This document shows, piece by piece, positions 1 through 11,415 of a stretch of 64,000 nucleotides of DNA. Within the stretch, counting starts at the first letter, position 1; each line of letters begins with the position of its first letter. The notes below the pieces were generated by a model. The model made no database searches. It was not told the DNA's origin and saw only the letters and a list, made by a program, of their open reading frames with translations. The position numbers were made by a program, and so were the translations under genes. The stretch is from assembly GCA_009760855.2 (NCBI GenBank), contig WPIO01000010.1:636501-700500 (forward strand), given 5' to 3'. The DNA is from Cristatella mucedo. Its lineage: Eukaryota; Bryozoa; Phylactolaemata; Cristatellidae.

Positions 1-221
1 AATTGCAGCCGAAAGCAGTTGATACCACTTGTGCCGACGACCAGTAGAGCAGCTTTAAAATCGCCGCCACTGAAACAAGTGGCCGCATCTGCGAAAGAGA
101 GCTTTAACCGCGCTCGCTGTTACGCTCCTTAACACTCGCCTTCGACATGCGTGCAAACACCCTTTACTCTGGTCACAACGACTGCAAACTGTTCAACGCG
201 AAGCGGAGTTTCCGCCGTTAC
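1..221 (-). other. Start of coilin intron 1 (probable)
   Basis: Sequence downstream of the coilin exon 1 donor. Two pyrimidine-AG acceptor-like sites are present (minus strand near 90 and 70), but neither leads into a stretch I recognise as coilin, so the intron probably runs past the window edge. Confidence 0.4.
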
Positions 222-466
222 CTAACGGTGTCGTTATCCCTTATGACGAGTGTGCTTTCCCATGGTGGCAATGTGCTGCCGTCGAGGCTTAGGTAGACGC
301 GGTCTGCGACGGCAAAGCGCGCAGCTATATGAGTCGCGAGTGACTCGACGGACTCGTGGCGCTCTGTGTCAATCAGGCACCAGTAGGACGTAGCGGCGCC
401 GCACGTAAGTAAGCTGCTGTCGAAGTTGAGTCTCGCCCGCACGCGTGGGGTTGAGGATGCGGCCAT
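222..466 (-). CDS. COIL: Coilin, first coding exon (gene continues off the left edge)
   Basis: Coilin scaffolds Cajal bodies in the nucleus and binds snRNP components. The exon encodes 81 codons plus two bases. It opens with MAAS, has an RARLNFD strand, then YWCLID, a VYLSLDG-LPPWES loop and RDNDTVR at its end. This is the order of the conserved coilin N-terminal self-association domain (human coilin also starts MAAS and has an LPPAES..RDND stretch). The start at 466 is chosen because similarity begins there; an upstream in-frame Met at 598 adds unrelated residues. The exon ends at a plausible donor (GTTAG then GTAACG on the minus strand), phase 2. The next exon is not identified in 1-221. 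Recognition is from family knowledge, with no alignment run. Confidence 0.75.
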
Positions 467-2630
467 TAGGAAGCCGGCTTTTGCTATCTCCGGAGCTAAA
501 ACCTCGCTCGACCCGCCCACGCCGCTGCGGACGTCCGGCGCTATGGGAGACTGTGCAGACGCCCTGTCGCAAAGGGCGTCGCGGACCCGAAGCGACACTT
601 GCGAGACGGCTTGCTCGAGATCATATCTAGAAGTTTTTATGAACTCTCAAGTAACCCACCTGCAATATCTTTTTGCACTTGGGCTCGGAAAAAGAGGATA
701 TACGTACATGGAGCTGCTACAAGTTGTCGAGCTTCGTGCGCCGTAAGTCCTTAGACCGTAAGCGCAGCGCAGCGTAATGGTGACAGTCCGCCAGCCGACC
801 CGACTACGACAAATACCACGTTGACACCCTGAGCCTTGTATCGCGGCTTGCGACTTGTAGGTACAGCACCTGTACGCGCAGGTACGTCAACGGCAACGGA
901 ACGCGGCCGCTAGGTAGCGGCCGCGTGCCCTAGAAAATAAAGTGGGGTCAGGACGAGAGCGTAGAGCAGTCGATGCGACAGACACGAATGGTTGCGGGTG
1001 TCAAGAAGCGGCAACAGCGAGCACCAGCTCTCTTACGTCATGCAGAGCACCGCTGAGCCGCCTTACACTAGAATCGTGCGCAACTGATGCCCTGGCTCCA
1101 GATCAAGAGCGCCAGTCAACGCCCGCCTCCGGGTCTGGAGAGCGAAACTCAACTCCGGCTTACACGACTTCGGCTCTATTACCGTAGATTATGATTCGAC
1201 CGGTTCCGACTTCCGGGCCATAAAAATTCAGCAAACGCGAATGAGAAATATATCGACGGTCATGATCTGGCTTAAGTATAAAACACCAACGTTTCAGAGC
1301 GAATATGAATCAGAGTGGGCACTTGTTGGGACTGAGCTCCTGTGTATTATATGAATCAAGGGGTTGTGACTAAAACAAGCGACGTAGCTTTTTTGGAAGC
1401 TTCATTTGAGCTCTTGGCACCGCGACGTCTTTGGGATCTCTGACGCGATCGGGGGGGGGGGGCGCGTGGGTGGCGTCGCGCTGGACAAAAGCCTTCTCGG
1501 GTCGAACTGAGCCAAGTTGTAATTTCGATCGAACCAAGCTAACTAAATCCCTATATGCATCACCATGTCACTATCGGCTGCCAGCTAATCTCTTAGTCTG
1601 TTGTGTTGTTGCCCTTAGTGTGCTCAGTGCATGCGACTATCCATTCATGCTAAGAACTGGTTGACCTGCGTGTTTTCATGCTTGCTTTTGCATGCTAAGT
1701 CTTAAGTGTGCTACTTGTGTTCTTTTGCGTGCTTTTCCAAGATCGATACTTTGAATGTCATTCACCCTAGATCATTGCTCCTCTTGTAGCAACTTCAAAA
1801 GTGACTGGATTAAGATTTACTTCTCCTAATGTGCTGTACGAATGATTAATTTTTACTATTAGTATTCTTATTTGATTCTAAATGCTTGTCTAAGCATCAT
1901 ACTTGTGTGCTTATGCATGCTTATCAAAGCATGAAATGTCGCATATCCTGAACCCTTTCTTGTTGCTTCTCTTGCAGCCAGTTTTAAAGCGCCTGGGTGG
2001 AGAAGGGATTTACTTAGGGTGCTATACATACGACTTAACATTACTATTATTGTTTTGCTCAGGCTGTGCAGCTAGCGAAACTAATCATGAACTAAGTGGG
2101 CACATGCTACGTGTAGCATAACAGTTGGATCCACACGCGGGACCGATCAGCAAAAGCAATTCCCGTCACCAGTTTTGTATCTACGGGTAATGAGCATAGT
2201 AAGACAGCAATAAAAGTTTTGTTTAATTACGTCTATAGTACAACCACTCGGCGCGAAGCACTTTTGAAGTTAAAATTCGGATGACGTACGTGGCCATTCA
2301 TTTTTTGCCTTGTTTATAAAGTGCAGTCTCAGCTTCCGGTTCCGCAATTACCGATCCACAATGTCTCCCTTTTTTGGTCATACAGATTAATTGTTCGCAC
2401 TCTTATCAAAATGGAGCCCACTTTTGACTTTTTTCTTACACATTTCCTCTGAAGTAAAATGGAGAGTGCGGTTGGCTGAGTTCTTCACCATGCGGACCTT
2501 TTGTTAGATTCATGAAATTTTGGCGATTCAGACACAATTCCAAGTGCAAATTTTGACTATTATTAATTTATGAAATAAAATAAATTAGTACATTCGTAGC
2601 CTGTCCGATTACCTGAACATGCTGCTTCTC
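467..2630. other. Intergenic region upstream of coilin
   Basis: Expected to contain the coilin 5' UTR and promoter just right of 466; GC-rich to about 620. A perfect GC-rich hairpin lies at 901-926 and a G-run near 1450. From about 1700 the DNA is AT-rich. No gene or known repeat recognised. Confidence 0.4.
901..926. repeat. Perfect GC-rich inverted repeat (12-bp stem, 2-nt centre)
   Basis: Arms at 901-912 and 915-926 are exact reverse complements around a central GG. Each arm contains GCGGCCGC, the 8-bp NotI recognition sequence. Function unknown. Confidence 0.9.
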
Positions 2631-4349
2631 AGCGATTCTGCACCTTCTAAGAAAAATGGTAACCCAGCACGTGCACCTTGTACTCTTAAAATACGACCGA
2701 AAAACCCAAATGTGCGAAAATACTTATGCTTTTGAGTTGGGTTAAAGCTGGAATACGAGCCTAGTGCCATAAGCTAAGCCATGCAGAAGAATCCTGGGCT
2801 GCCGAGCGTTTGCGGAGAGCATGTCAGCTACAAGCGCCTGAATTGCCTCCTCAAAAAATAAGCATCTAGCATTCGAAGCATTCAGTTCCACAGACGCTTG
2901 AAGCATCCGGCGTGCCTTCGCCGTGGCTTCGGCTGCCAAAGTCGGAGTCGGGGTTCGCAACGTCAAAAGCAGCTCTGCCTCTATGCTTGATTCCACCCAG
3001 CGTCTGCCAGTTAGCTGCGAGTCACATTCGGGAAACGAAGCATCATTTCCGGCTGCGAAATATCTGTCTCTCACCACTATTGTAGACGTAGACGATGAGC
3101 AAGGAGGCGTGAACAAGCAGCATATAGACGAAATGGCTGACAGAATTCAGCATCGGTCGGGGCGGCAGGGATCGAAATGGCTGACGGGATTCAGCGGCGG
3201 TCGGGAGTTGAGTGCAGCCCCGAGGCGAGTTTTCTTCTGTTGCTCTTTCCTTCAGGAGCGCGCAGGAGACCCCGCCAAACGCGCCACCCTCCCTCCACCA
3301 CCGCGTGACGAACACTTCTCTACGATCGGAAGAACTGGCTTGTACTGGTGGCAAGCATTGCAAATAGCGAGCCAGTTTAAAGGCCCGTCACGGCCGAACC
3401 TCGGACTTAATTATGTCTAGGATTCAATTCACATTAGGGGACCTTAGCGTTGCTGCGGAGCTTGAGGCTTTTCCCTTAGCGCGCAGAAATATGTTCACTC
3501 CGAATTGTACTGGTCTCTTATAAAACGGCGTCTGTCTAGACTTCGCGGCCTTTTTAACCAGAGATAAATCTCATGTGCTTAGGTTCGAACTCACTCAAGA
3601 AAAAGAATGTAACTGCATTCCAGGATGGCGCTTCTTCGGCATAAAAATTGGCGTCTCGTTTTGAATTGTAGCTATTCTGTGTAATATAAATGTTGCAATA
3701 TGTATTATCAGGGTGGAAGTCGAGAGGCTAGGCCGGGAGGTGCAGTTACGAACCGTGTCTGCTTCGTTTCCAGAGGGGACAGCACCAAGCTTAAAGCGGC
3801 GCTAAAACGGCGGTCCGTACGTCATCCCTTAAGCGCTCTGGCTCCCGGCTTCTTGGTACTGGCGGCAGCGGCTTTTGCTAGCATGCAGTGAGGGAATTAG
3901 GAGAAAGTTTGCCTTTGTTTAAATCAGCTCTAAGGTAGCCAGCCATCTATCGGTGCTAATTACATGAAATCCCTGTTTAGATCTGGCTACGTCATTTTAG
4001 GTTACTGCGGGTTGGGACGACTGCGGGTGTTCTGAGCAATAGTAATAACAGTATGAAGTGATCCTATCAAAAAATGCATACTCGGGCGCTCAAACACGTC
4101 AAATGGTGTGCGGCAATTAGCGGTCAAAATCCAATGGAGGCCAACGCGTTAGCGAAAAAAGTTGGAAAGCTGTAGAGAATGAGATCGGGTGATTATTTTA
4201 ACGAAACTTATTGAACATAAAAAACCGATCGCTGCTGGCAAGCTACTCGCAGCCGCTAGAAGGGATATAATGCCAAGAAGTGTGTCATTGCAGGTCGCCA
4301 GCTTTGGAGAGATAACGGATATCGCTACGAAACGGCCAGCATCCATGAC

Positions 4350-4380
4350 TGTCATGAATGGCCGTTGGCCATTCATGACA
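4350..4380. repeat. Perfect 14-bp hairpin with 3-nt loop
   Basis: Arms at 4350-4363 and 4367-4380 are exact reverse complements (TGTCATGAATGGCC and its complement) around GTT. The matching place in copy B (about 28360-28390) is shorter and has no hairpin. Confidence 0.9.
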
Positions 4381-4648
4381 CCGGCAACCCAGAATCGTCA
4401 CCTGTGGACACTGGTTACCATTAGTTCACCGCCTAAGTTGAACCGGTTTTGGCTCAGGCAGCACAATACCTGGCTGCCCAAGCATGATCAAATCTGCTGC
4501 TCTCACAAAATTGCATAGCACGTCGGATGAGTCTGAACAGCAGAAGGCAACCTCTGAGAGAATATTTCTGGATTTGGAACAGATGTGGCGTGAAAGCTCA
4601 GATTAGAGACTCAAATGCTCAGCCTTAGCGAGATCAAACTGTGTATTT

Positions 4649-5129
4649 CAGGAGCAACACTTTGATGCTCGGAAATTAATGCAGGCAGCTATTGCCGACT
4701 TGATGCAGGAACGCATCGAGGTCAAGGAAGTTTTATTACAAGTGGCAGACTTGTCGAAAGCATTGGAAGAGTTCCTGAGGCCACGTCGAGGTGCTGCAGG
4801 TGACACGGAAGCAGAGTTCGGAAATGACGAGGAGGATGCGACGAGAGCGGCTCTGGAGGAGCAAGAAGGCAGTTAGGACGCTCTTAAGCAGGAGGATCCG
4901 AGCTGTCTGGAGACATGTACTAATGCAGACCATCATTGAGTCGCTTGAAGAGCGGCTGAAGCTGCAGAAAAAGCGTCATTTGGAAGTGATGCAGTCGATC
5001 CAGTCTGCCAGTGAACGTCAGCAAAGGAAGGGATGCCGCACTCCAACCTCCGTCCAGAAAGACAGAGCTACAGCTGAAAAAGACGTCATCTTACGTAGAC
5101 GCTTGCTTAAACTAGCTACCAGATTTTAA
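4649..5129 (+). pseudogene. Degenerate coiled-coil frame, copy A
   Basis: Begins after an acceptor-like TGTATTTCAG and reads through residues such as MQAAIADLMQERIEVKEV and VADLSKALEEFL, followed by an acidic stretch. Copy B at 28527-29057 has the matching protein. In copy A the frame is stopped by a TAG at 4874-4876, where B has GAG, and the downstream homology (LEERLKLQKKRHLEVMQS) lies in another frame, so an indel has also occurred. Charged heptad-like composition suggests a coiled coil. I do not recognise the family. Either both copies are relics of one gene, or this is a protein of an unrecognised mobile element. Confidence 0.5.
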
Positions 5130-5872
5130 CGTCGGAGACCGAGTGAGCTTGCTCTGGCACTACAGTTATCGAGCAAATACGCTGCACTCGCCTCAGAAAA
5201 ATCATAGATCTTGCCTTAAGTGTTGCACAACCGGCTGAACAGCTGAATGGCATCGTAGCTGAAATAGCTGAGGTGCACACTACCGATTCAGAAGATACCT
5301 GTGAGAACGTCGGCCAAACGTTCAACTTGCGGTCATCGGGAAGCTCCAGCTCACGCCTTACGCCTGTGTGTTGCAGACCGTTGGCCTGCTTCCTTCCGAA
5401 CTGGTTTTACAACCTCAGCCAGCAAGGACTCGGGCACCTGCAACAGTGAGCTAATCTTCACTACGACTCTCGATGTTCGCCTATCACTCAACTTTCTTTT
5501 TATACTATGTACCTGCTTCGTATCCTTCAAATTATTTCCTTCTTTCTGCATGTTTGTCTCTCTGAATAGGTTGTTATCAAATCTTTTTTTCTTGCAACCA
5601 TGGTTGCTACTTCACAGCAATCGTATCACCAGTTTTCTTTGAATGTCTACCAAATAAAAGCGACTAATAATCGTAGCGATAGGTCGTTTGGATGACACCT
5701 TAAGAGAATTTGATTTATAATGCAAATTGCCATACGCTGGGAAGTATAATTAATCCCAAAAAGTTGAACACTCATGGTATGAACACATGCAAAAGCAACA
5801 AGTGACATCCTCAGGCCAGCACGCTAAATCAAACATGAAGGCATTTTTGAGCACCAGTTTGCAAGACCTCAT

Positions 5873-6645
5873 GATATAATAATAATGCACTTGATAAAGC
5901 GCCCTCAGAGAACTTAATCTCTTTCTAGGTGCTTTCTATTTGCTGCAAAGGGAAATGCAATTAGATGGTAAGTAAAATCATGCTTGAAAAACAAACAAAA
6001 TTAATAATATGGTTAGGAGTGACATGCACAGGGTCAGCATGCAAATGTGGTTAGTGGCAGCACGCATAAGCACGTGAAGGACGAATCACAGGGACCCACT
6101 AAATGCTGTCCTAAATAGGTGTGTTTTTAGGTTCCTTTTAAATGTGGTCAGGTCAGGGGATGTTCTGACGCAGGTCGGGAGAGAGTTCCAGGCTTTGGGA
6201 GCATATGAACTAAATGCACGGTCTCCAAATGATTTAAGGTTTGTATGAGGTATTTCTAGACTGTTGGATTCCGAAAAGCGGGTGGTACGATGCTTGGCCT
6301 GATGGGGGAGTATATCGAGAGATAGGCTGGAGCCATACAATGAAGTGACCTAAAAGTGAGCAACAAAACCTTGAAGTAAATTCGTTGCTTGACTGGTAGC
6401 CAGTGCAGGTCGGCGAGAAGTGGAGTAATGTGGCAACTGCGACGCTCACGACAGACATGCCTAGCTGCAGAGTTTTGCACCAGCTGCAATCGCCTGATCG
6501 CACATGCTGGTAGGCCAGTAAGCAGTGAGTTGCAGAAGTCGAGACGGGATGTCACGAATGCATGGACTAACTTAGACGTGGTATCCTTATCTAAACAAGC
6601 CCGAATTTTAGCAATGTTATGAAGCTGAAAATCGGCAGATTAGAC
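5873..6645 (-). mobile_element. L2-like LINE, 5'-truncated copy 1
   Basis: Carries the C-terminal end of a non-LTR reverse transcriptase ORF: SRLDFCNSLLTGLPACAIRR, VQNSAAR, LHWLPVKQRIYFKVL, then WNSLPTCVRTSPDLTTFKRN. Two reading frames (6256-6555 and 6086-6340) overlap out of frame, so there is a frameshift near 6300. The 3' end has the family tail AGAGATTAAGTTCTCT followed by ATTATTATT (read on the minus strand). The conserved block and the trinucleotide tail are typical of L2/CR1-group LINEs. Copy B of the duplication lacks it. Confidence 0.85.
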
Positions 6646-7329
6646 TTGTAGCCTGTAATGATTAATGGCAGGTGCCGATGCAAAGTCCGGTAAAGCTACA
6701 GCAACAGAGTCACTAAAGCAAAGTGAAATTTGACCCGTAAAGATGCAGTTTTACACCATCCCCACAAGACCTGGTAATCAAGATCTGGGAAGAAGAGTCC
6801 AGATCTGGGCGGGACGCAAGCGACTGAGTAAAGGGGACGGAGTACATAAGCCAAGTCTCCGGTGGCACTTTCAGTCACAAGCTTGATGGTCGCTTAGTGT
6901 AGGCTGCCCAGCAGCAGCGAAAGCAGAGGCTGCTTTATCTTTGGTTGCTCCTTTATGAGCAGGCTGTCTGTATACGGTCGGAAAGCAAGCCACATAGACC
7001 GAAGAAGTTTTCAGAAACTCCACGGCCAGTGCGTGGACTAGCGCTAGTCGAGGTTGAAGCAGAGACGAGATGGGGAGCAGGCGTAAGGCATAGGAAAAAA
7101 GACAAGTTCGCCGGACAAGCGTCACATTGTGAGGACCGATGAACCCAATCGTTTCAGACCCGGTGATTCGGCATCTGTTTTCCGCGAAGTTTCGCTGCAC
7201 AGGATTATGCATGCCAGAGAGTAGCTTACAGGCAGCTGACGCAACTGGTGACAGCAAAGCCAGTGTTTCCTACGGCAAACTCATTCTAGAACGTTCTTTG
7301 TACTACAGTCGGTCGTATTAGTTGTCAGG
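6646..7329. other. End of duplication copy A, then unassigned DNA
   Basis: 6650-6720 resembles 29790-29880 in copy B. Beyond that no coding exon or repeat is recognised. Confidence 0.4.
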
Positions 7330-7620
7330 AAGCCATAAATGCCAAGGTTACGTAACGACAATTACTCTCCTACTGCCGGCTATGGCACATCCTTTTCAGC
7401 GGTCCTGAGCTGCTACTTCTATGCTACTCACTACCTCAACTGCTCTCCTGACTCTGCTATGCTTCCCACTTTCTCTTTGTTGCGTGAGACGAAGTCTGTT
7501 GGCTACCGAATGCATACCAAAAGCCGCTTAGGCTGTGAGTGCGCTATACAAAACTCTCCTGCGTAACACCCACATGGTCTTTATGACTTTGTGGAGTTAC
7601 AGACGGAGATACATTTTTAC
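7330..7620 (+). repeat. Dispersed repeat family D, copy 1
   Basis: A roughly 250-bp unit marked by CTTCCCACTTTCTCTTTGTT, GTTGGCTACCGAATGC and ACAAAACTCTCCTGC. Related copies are at 35355-35580 (-), 42605-42760 (-), 51755-51905 (+) and 52505-52735 (-). No tRNA promoter boxes or coding similarity recognised. Class unknown. Confidence 0.7.
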
Positions 7621-8420
7621 ATCCCAGAGAATTCGATCAGTTTACGAAGTTGGCCCGGCACACTGACCGACAAGATTTCGAGGAAGGTAGCGAAGCCGTG
7701 CTAACTTCCCTTCTGCTTTCGGCGTAGCCCAGCTTACGACCTTGGTCCTGTACTGGTAGAGAATTTATAGAATGATCACGATCGTGATCATATATTCGCA
7801 GCTTGGCAAAGAATAACCGCCCAGTCGCCAAGGAAATCGTGCCATTCAAAACCGTCCAGTTCCAGCCGTCATGCAAGCAGTTAGCTTACTCTGACCGAGA
7901 AGCCAGTGAGCCTGAATTGCAGCTATAAAGCAGCGGCAGCAGCATTAGCAAAACCATAGATCGCTCTGCCGAAATAGCAGTGCAGAACAGAAGAACAGAG
8001 GCACGAAAATCGCGTAGCATGGGAATGTCGCAGTAGAATAATGACAATGCCACATGCGTGAGAACGTGCTGTAAACATGTCCGAACTCCGGCAGAGCAGA
8101 CAGCACAAAGGGAAAGGGCAGGGACAGGCAGTCGTGTTAGCGGTGCTCTCGCAGTACGTGACTGCACGCAGTGCCAGATGAGGCAGCAGAAGGAGGACAT
8201 CGTGAGAGAACAGTAGCATCTAATACACTGCAGCTGGTAGCACTTGCTGAACAGATGCTAAACGAGCTAGTGCCTTTAGAAGCTCCCTTCCTACTCTACC
8301 GGAAGGGACAGATAGAGACAAAAGAGGTATATATAGAGGGAGATACTGAAAGAAAGGCGAGACACAAAGACAACCAGAGAGCGATGAGAAAAGTGATAGA
8401 AAAAGAGTCAGAGATAGATG
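7621..8420. other. Unassigned region with a 20-bp palindrome
   Basis: Contains the perfect palindrome at 7772-7791. Short open frames on both strands show no recognisable family. Confidence 0.4.
7772..7791. repeat. Perfect 20-bp palindrome
   Basis: ATGATCACGATCGTGATCAT reads the same on both strands; no spacer. Confidence 0.9.
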
Positions 8421-8424
8421 CAGG

Positions 8425-8531
8425 CATATATATATTTATTTATTTATTTACTTGTTTGTTTGTTTATTTATTTATATTTATATACATTGTACTATATATG
8501 TTGTATTATATATAGATATAGCGTGTATTTA

Positions 8532-8562
<31 letters not shown>

Positions 8563-8565
8563 ATA
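8425..8565. repeat. AT-rich microsatellite (TTTA, TTTG, TA)
   Basis: Runs of TTTA and TTTG followed by a TA tract of about 30 bp at 8533-8560. Confidence 0.9.
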
Positions 8566-8639
8566 CTCTTTCATTTGCATTTCTAGAGGGAGAAAGTGAG
8601 GGAGAAAGAGAAATGGGAGGAAGAAAGAAATGAGAAAGT

Positions 8640-9315
8640 TAAAATAAAGACATTTGTAAAGCATCCTATGAGAAAAAAATCTCTTTTTGGGATCATCTGA
8701 TACAATGAAAATGAAACATATCAGTCAATTGGTACCATGCACAGCGTCAGCCATGTATAAGGACACAAACGAACAATTCGCGTGGTGCGAGAAACAAGTA
8801 GGTTTCAATAAAATATTTATCGAGTAACATTTTCAGCCTGCACCTCGGTTTTGCCAAGTCCTCCTTTTGCTTTTTCAAAATCAATATGAATGTGGCGAAT
8901 TTCCTCAGCGACGGTCAAGGTTTGAAAAGCTGAGGTTTTGAGCGAGATGAGCAATAGGCTGGCTTGTGATTAAGACGAGGAAGAAATCGATGGCCCAACT
9001 AGATCGAGAAAGTCCGTCCCAATGCGTTTGCTGCCAAACGAAGCATTCTCTAACTATTAAGCGTAGCATACGTCTGAGAAATTTAAAGTACGGCGATTCG
9101 GAGGAGATACAGTGGAGGCTGTGCCATTTTCAGCGACTCGTGAGCCTCGGGGTCAATGCAGAAAGGCATTTAAGGTGACATATAGTGATAAGACGGGCAG
9201 CCAAAACCGCTGGGCCGACTGCTACAACCACTGAAAGTCATGTAAGACGAATACGAGCACGATGATGAATGATGCCACAACGAATTACACCCCACGGAAC
9301 AGTCTGGTATAAATC
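8640..9315. other. Unassigned region
   Basis: No coding exon or repeat recognised. Confidence 0.3.
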
Positions 9316-9382
9316 ATTAAAGTGCCTAGAAAGAGCTAAAGTTCCCTGATGGTGCTATAGAAATGTATAGTTATTATTATAA
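9316..9382 (+). mobile_element. LINE/SINE 3' tail fragment
   Basis: AAGTGCCTAGAAAGAGCTAA followed by a GTTCC..GGTGCTATA block and TTATTATTAT matches the 3' tail of the L2-like family. The body of the element is not visible. Confidence 0.6.
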
Positions 9383-9499
9383 CGTATCCTCATTCGTGCT
9401 GCACGCCCACTGTTTACTCGCCCTCACTTGGGCACGCTCCAGCCAGCTCCCTTAGCACTGGTGCCTCGACCCTAACATACAGTCTAGCTTCTATAAAAA

Positions 9500-11415
9500 C
9501 GTTGAATCAAGATGAACAGTTCAAACATTCTGATGTCGACGATCAACCAACTCATCAACCACTCCCAGGTTAGCTCCTTCCCTAATGATCCCTGTGATGA
9601 TCCAGTTGATCGCTTCTCTAGCTTCTTAATCAAGAAGATAGAAAAGATCAGGGATCATCCCTGCGATGGCTGCACCCCTCGTGGAATGTTGTCCCACACT
9701 TTTCCACACACATCTTTCATGCAGCACCTCAATGTCTACCTTCAAGGGGATCATTAGTGACCTCGTCCTGAAGTTCATATCCCAATCAAAGAAGACAATA
9801 GTCCTCTAAACCCTATTCCCACTGTTCTTCTTCTACGATCTATTGATCTACTGCTGCCATGCACAACTAACATCATAAATTCGTCATTAGCCGAAGGTCA
9901 TATCCCAGCATCTCTCAAAAAGGCTGTAATCAGGCCACTACTCAAGAAAGCTACACTAGACCAAGAGAACTTAAGAAGCTTCTGCCCAGTCTACCTTCTG
10001 CTGTTCCTATCAAAGACACTGGAACGGGTCGTAGCAGACCAGCAGAACTCATATATTGAAACTTCAAACCTTGAAAGAAAGTTCTAGTCTGGTTTTAGAG
10101 CTAATCACTCCACAGAGTCAGCATTGCTTTGGGTGTACAACGACCTATGTAGGAATGCAGACATAGGTGGAGTATCTCTGCTTATTTTTCTCAATCTTTC
10201 GGCAGCTTTTGATAATATCGATTACCAAGTCCTTCTTGAGTGCCTCTCATCTCGCCTGGGCATTACTGGCACTGCATTGCAATGAATCAGGTCCTATCTC
10301 AGTGGGAGACTCCAGAGTATTGTTGGGAATGGACAAAGATCATCCGAGGAACCTCTGAAATATGGGGTACCTCGGTGCTAGGTGCTTGGTCCTGTTCTTT
10401 TCACGGTGTATACTCTCCCTCTTGCCGATGTGATTGCCAAGCGAATTATATGCTTTCACTTCTATGCAGATGACATTCAGTTGTACCTTTGCTTTGATCC
10501 CCCCAGCCCTCCAGAACCTCGAATTCTCTCAACTCCCTTGCTGCATGTACTGATGACATCTGCACATGAATGGCAGCAAATTTTGTTAAGTTGAATGATG
10601 ATAAAAACCAACTTACAGTCGGGTATGCCTTCTTTTAACTACACAACATTGCCAAAATTCGGACTTTTTTAGACAGGGATACCACATCTAAGTCGGTTCA
10701 TGCATTTGTGACATCCAGTCTTGACTTATGTAACTCCACTGCTTGCTGGTCTACCGGCCTGTGAACTCGGGCGCTTACAGCTGGTGCAAAACTCTGCAGC
10801 TAGGCTTTTCTGTCGTGAGCGTCGCAGTTGCCACATCACGCTCCTTCTCACCGACCTGCACTGGCTCCCAGTCAAGCAACGCATCGACTTCAAGGTTTTG
10901 TCACTCACTTTTAGGTCCCTTCATTCTTTGGCTCTAGCCTACCTATCAGATATACTGCCCCACAAGGCAGAGCATCGTAAGCATCACTTGCTTTTCGGAA
11001 TCTGTTCACCTATAACTCGTGTAAACTTCAAATCCTTTGGAGGCCGTGCCTTCAGTTCGTATCCTCCCAATCCTGGAACTCACTCCCGACTTGTGTCATG
11101 ACATCTCCTGACTTGACCAAATTTAAAAAGAAACTAAAAATGCACCTATTTATGACAGCATTTAGTGGGTCACTGCGATTTGTCCTTTTATGTGCTAATG
11201 CGTGCTAACACTGTGCATGCCACTAACCACACTTGCATGCTGACATGCATGCTGACACTGCGCATGTCACCATTAACCATGTTATTCTTGTTGTTTATTG
11301 AGCATGCTACCACTGACCATTCGGTCGTTTTTCCTTGGCAGCAAATGTAAAGTACTTAGAGAGAGATTGAGTTCTCTGAGGGCGCTTTATCAAGCGTATA
11401 TTATTATTGTTTATT
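9500..11415 (+). mobile_element. L2-like LINE, copy 2 (reverse transcriptase region)
   Basis: The longest sense-strand LINE copy. Degenerate frames give the pre-RT linker (FSSFLIKKIEKIRDH), [71 protein letters not shown] and the catalytic [12 protein letters not shown] box near 10460. These are followed by the C-terminal VQNSAARLFCRERRSCHITL and LHWLPVKQRIDFKVL. Stops and frameshifts break the ORF, for example in the segment between YADD and the C-terminus. The tail GAGATTGAGTTCTCT..GGGCGCTTTAT..ATTATTATT ends near 11415. No endonuclease domain was found upstream, so it is 5' truncated. Confidence 0.88.

Larger units (their letters stand above)
2640..5872 (+). repeat. Diverged duplication, copy A
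   Basis: Collinear with 26318-29800 over more than 3 kb in direct orientation. Shared anchors include AATGGTAACCCAGC (2660 and 26342), AGAGGGGACAGCACC (about 3771 and 27744), CATTGCAGGT (about 4290 and 28300) and AAACATGAAG (about 5833 and 29747). Homology resumes after a LINE insertion at about 6650. Identity looks like 65-80 percent by eye. No terminal inverted repeats or LTRs were seen, so it may be a locus duplication or a low-copy repeat. Reading frames opposite one another, such as 2742-3116 minus, are broken in copy B and not called as genes. Confidence 0.75.

Noticed and set aside
218..598. Longer coilin start at 598
   Set aside because: The extra 44 residues lack similarity to coilin, whereas MAAS at 466 matches the usual N-terminus.
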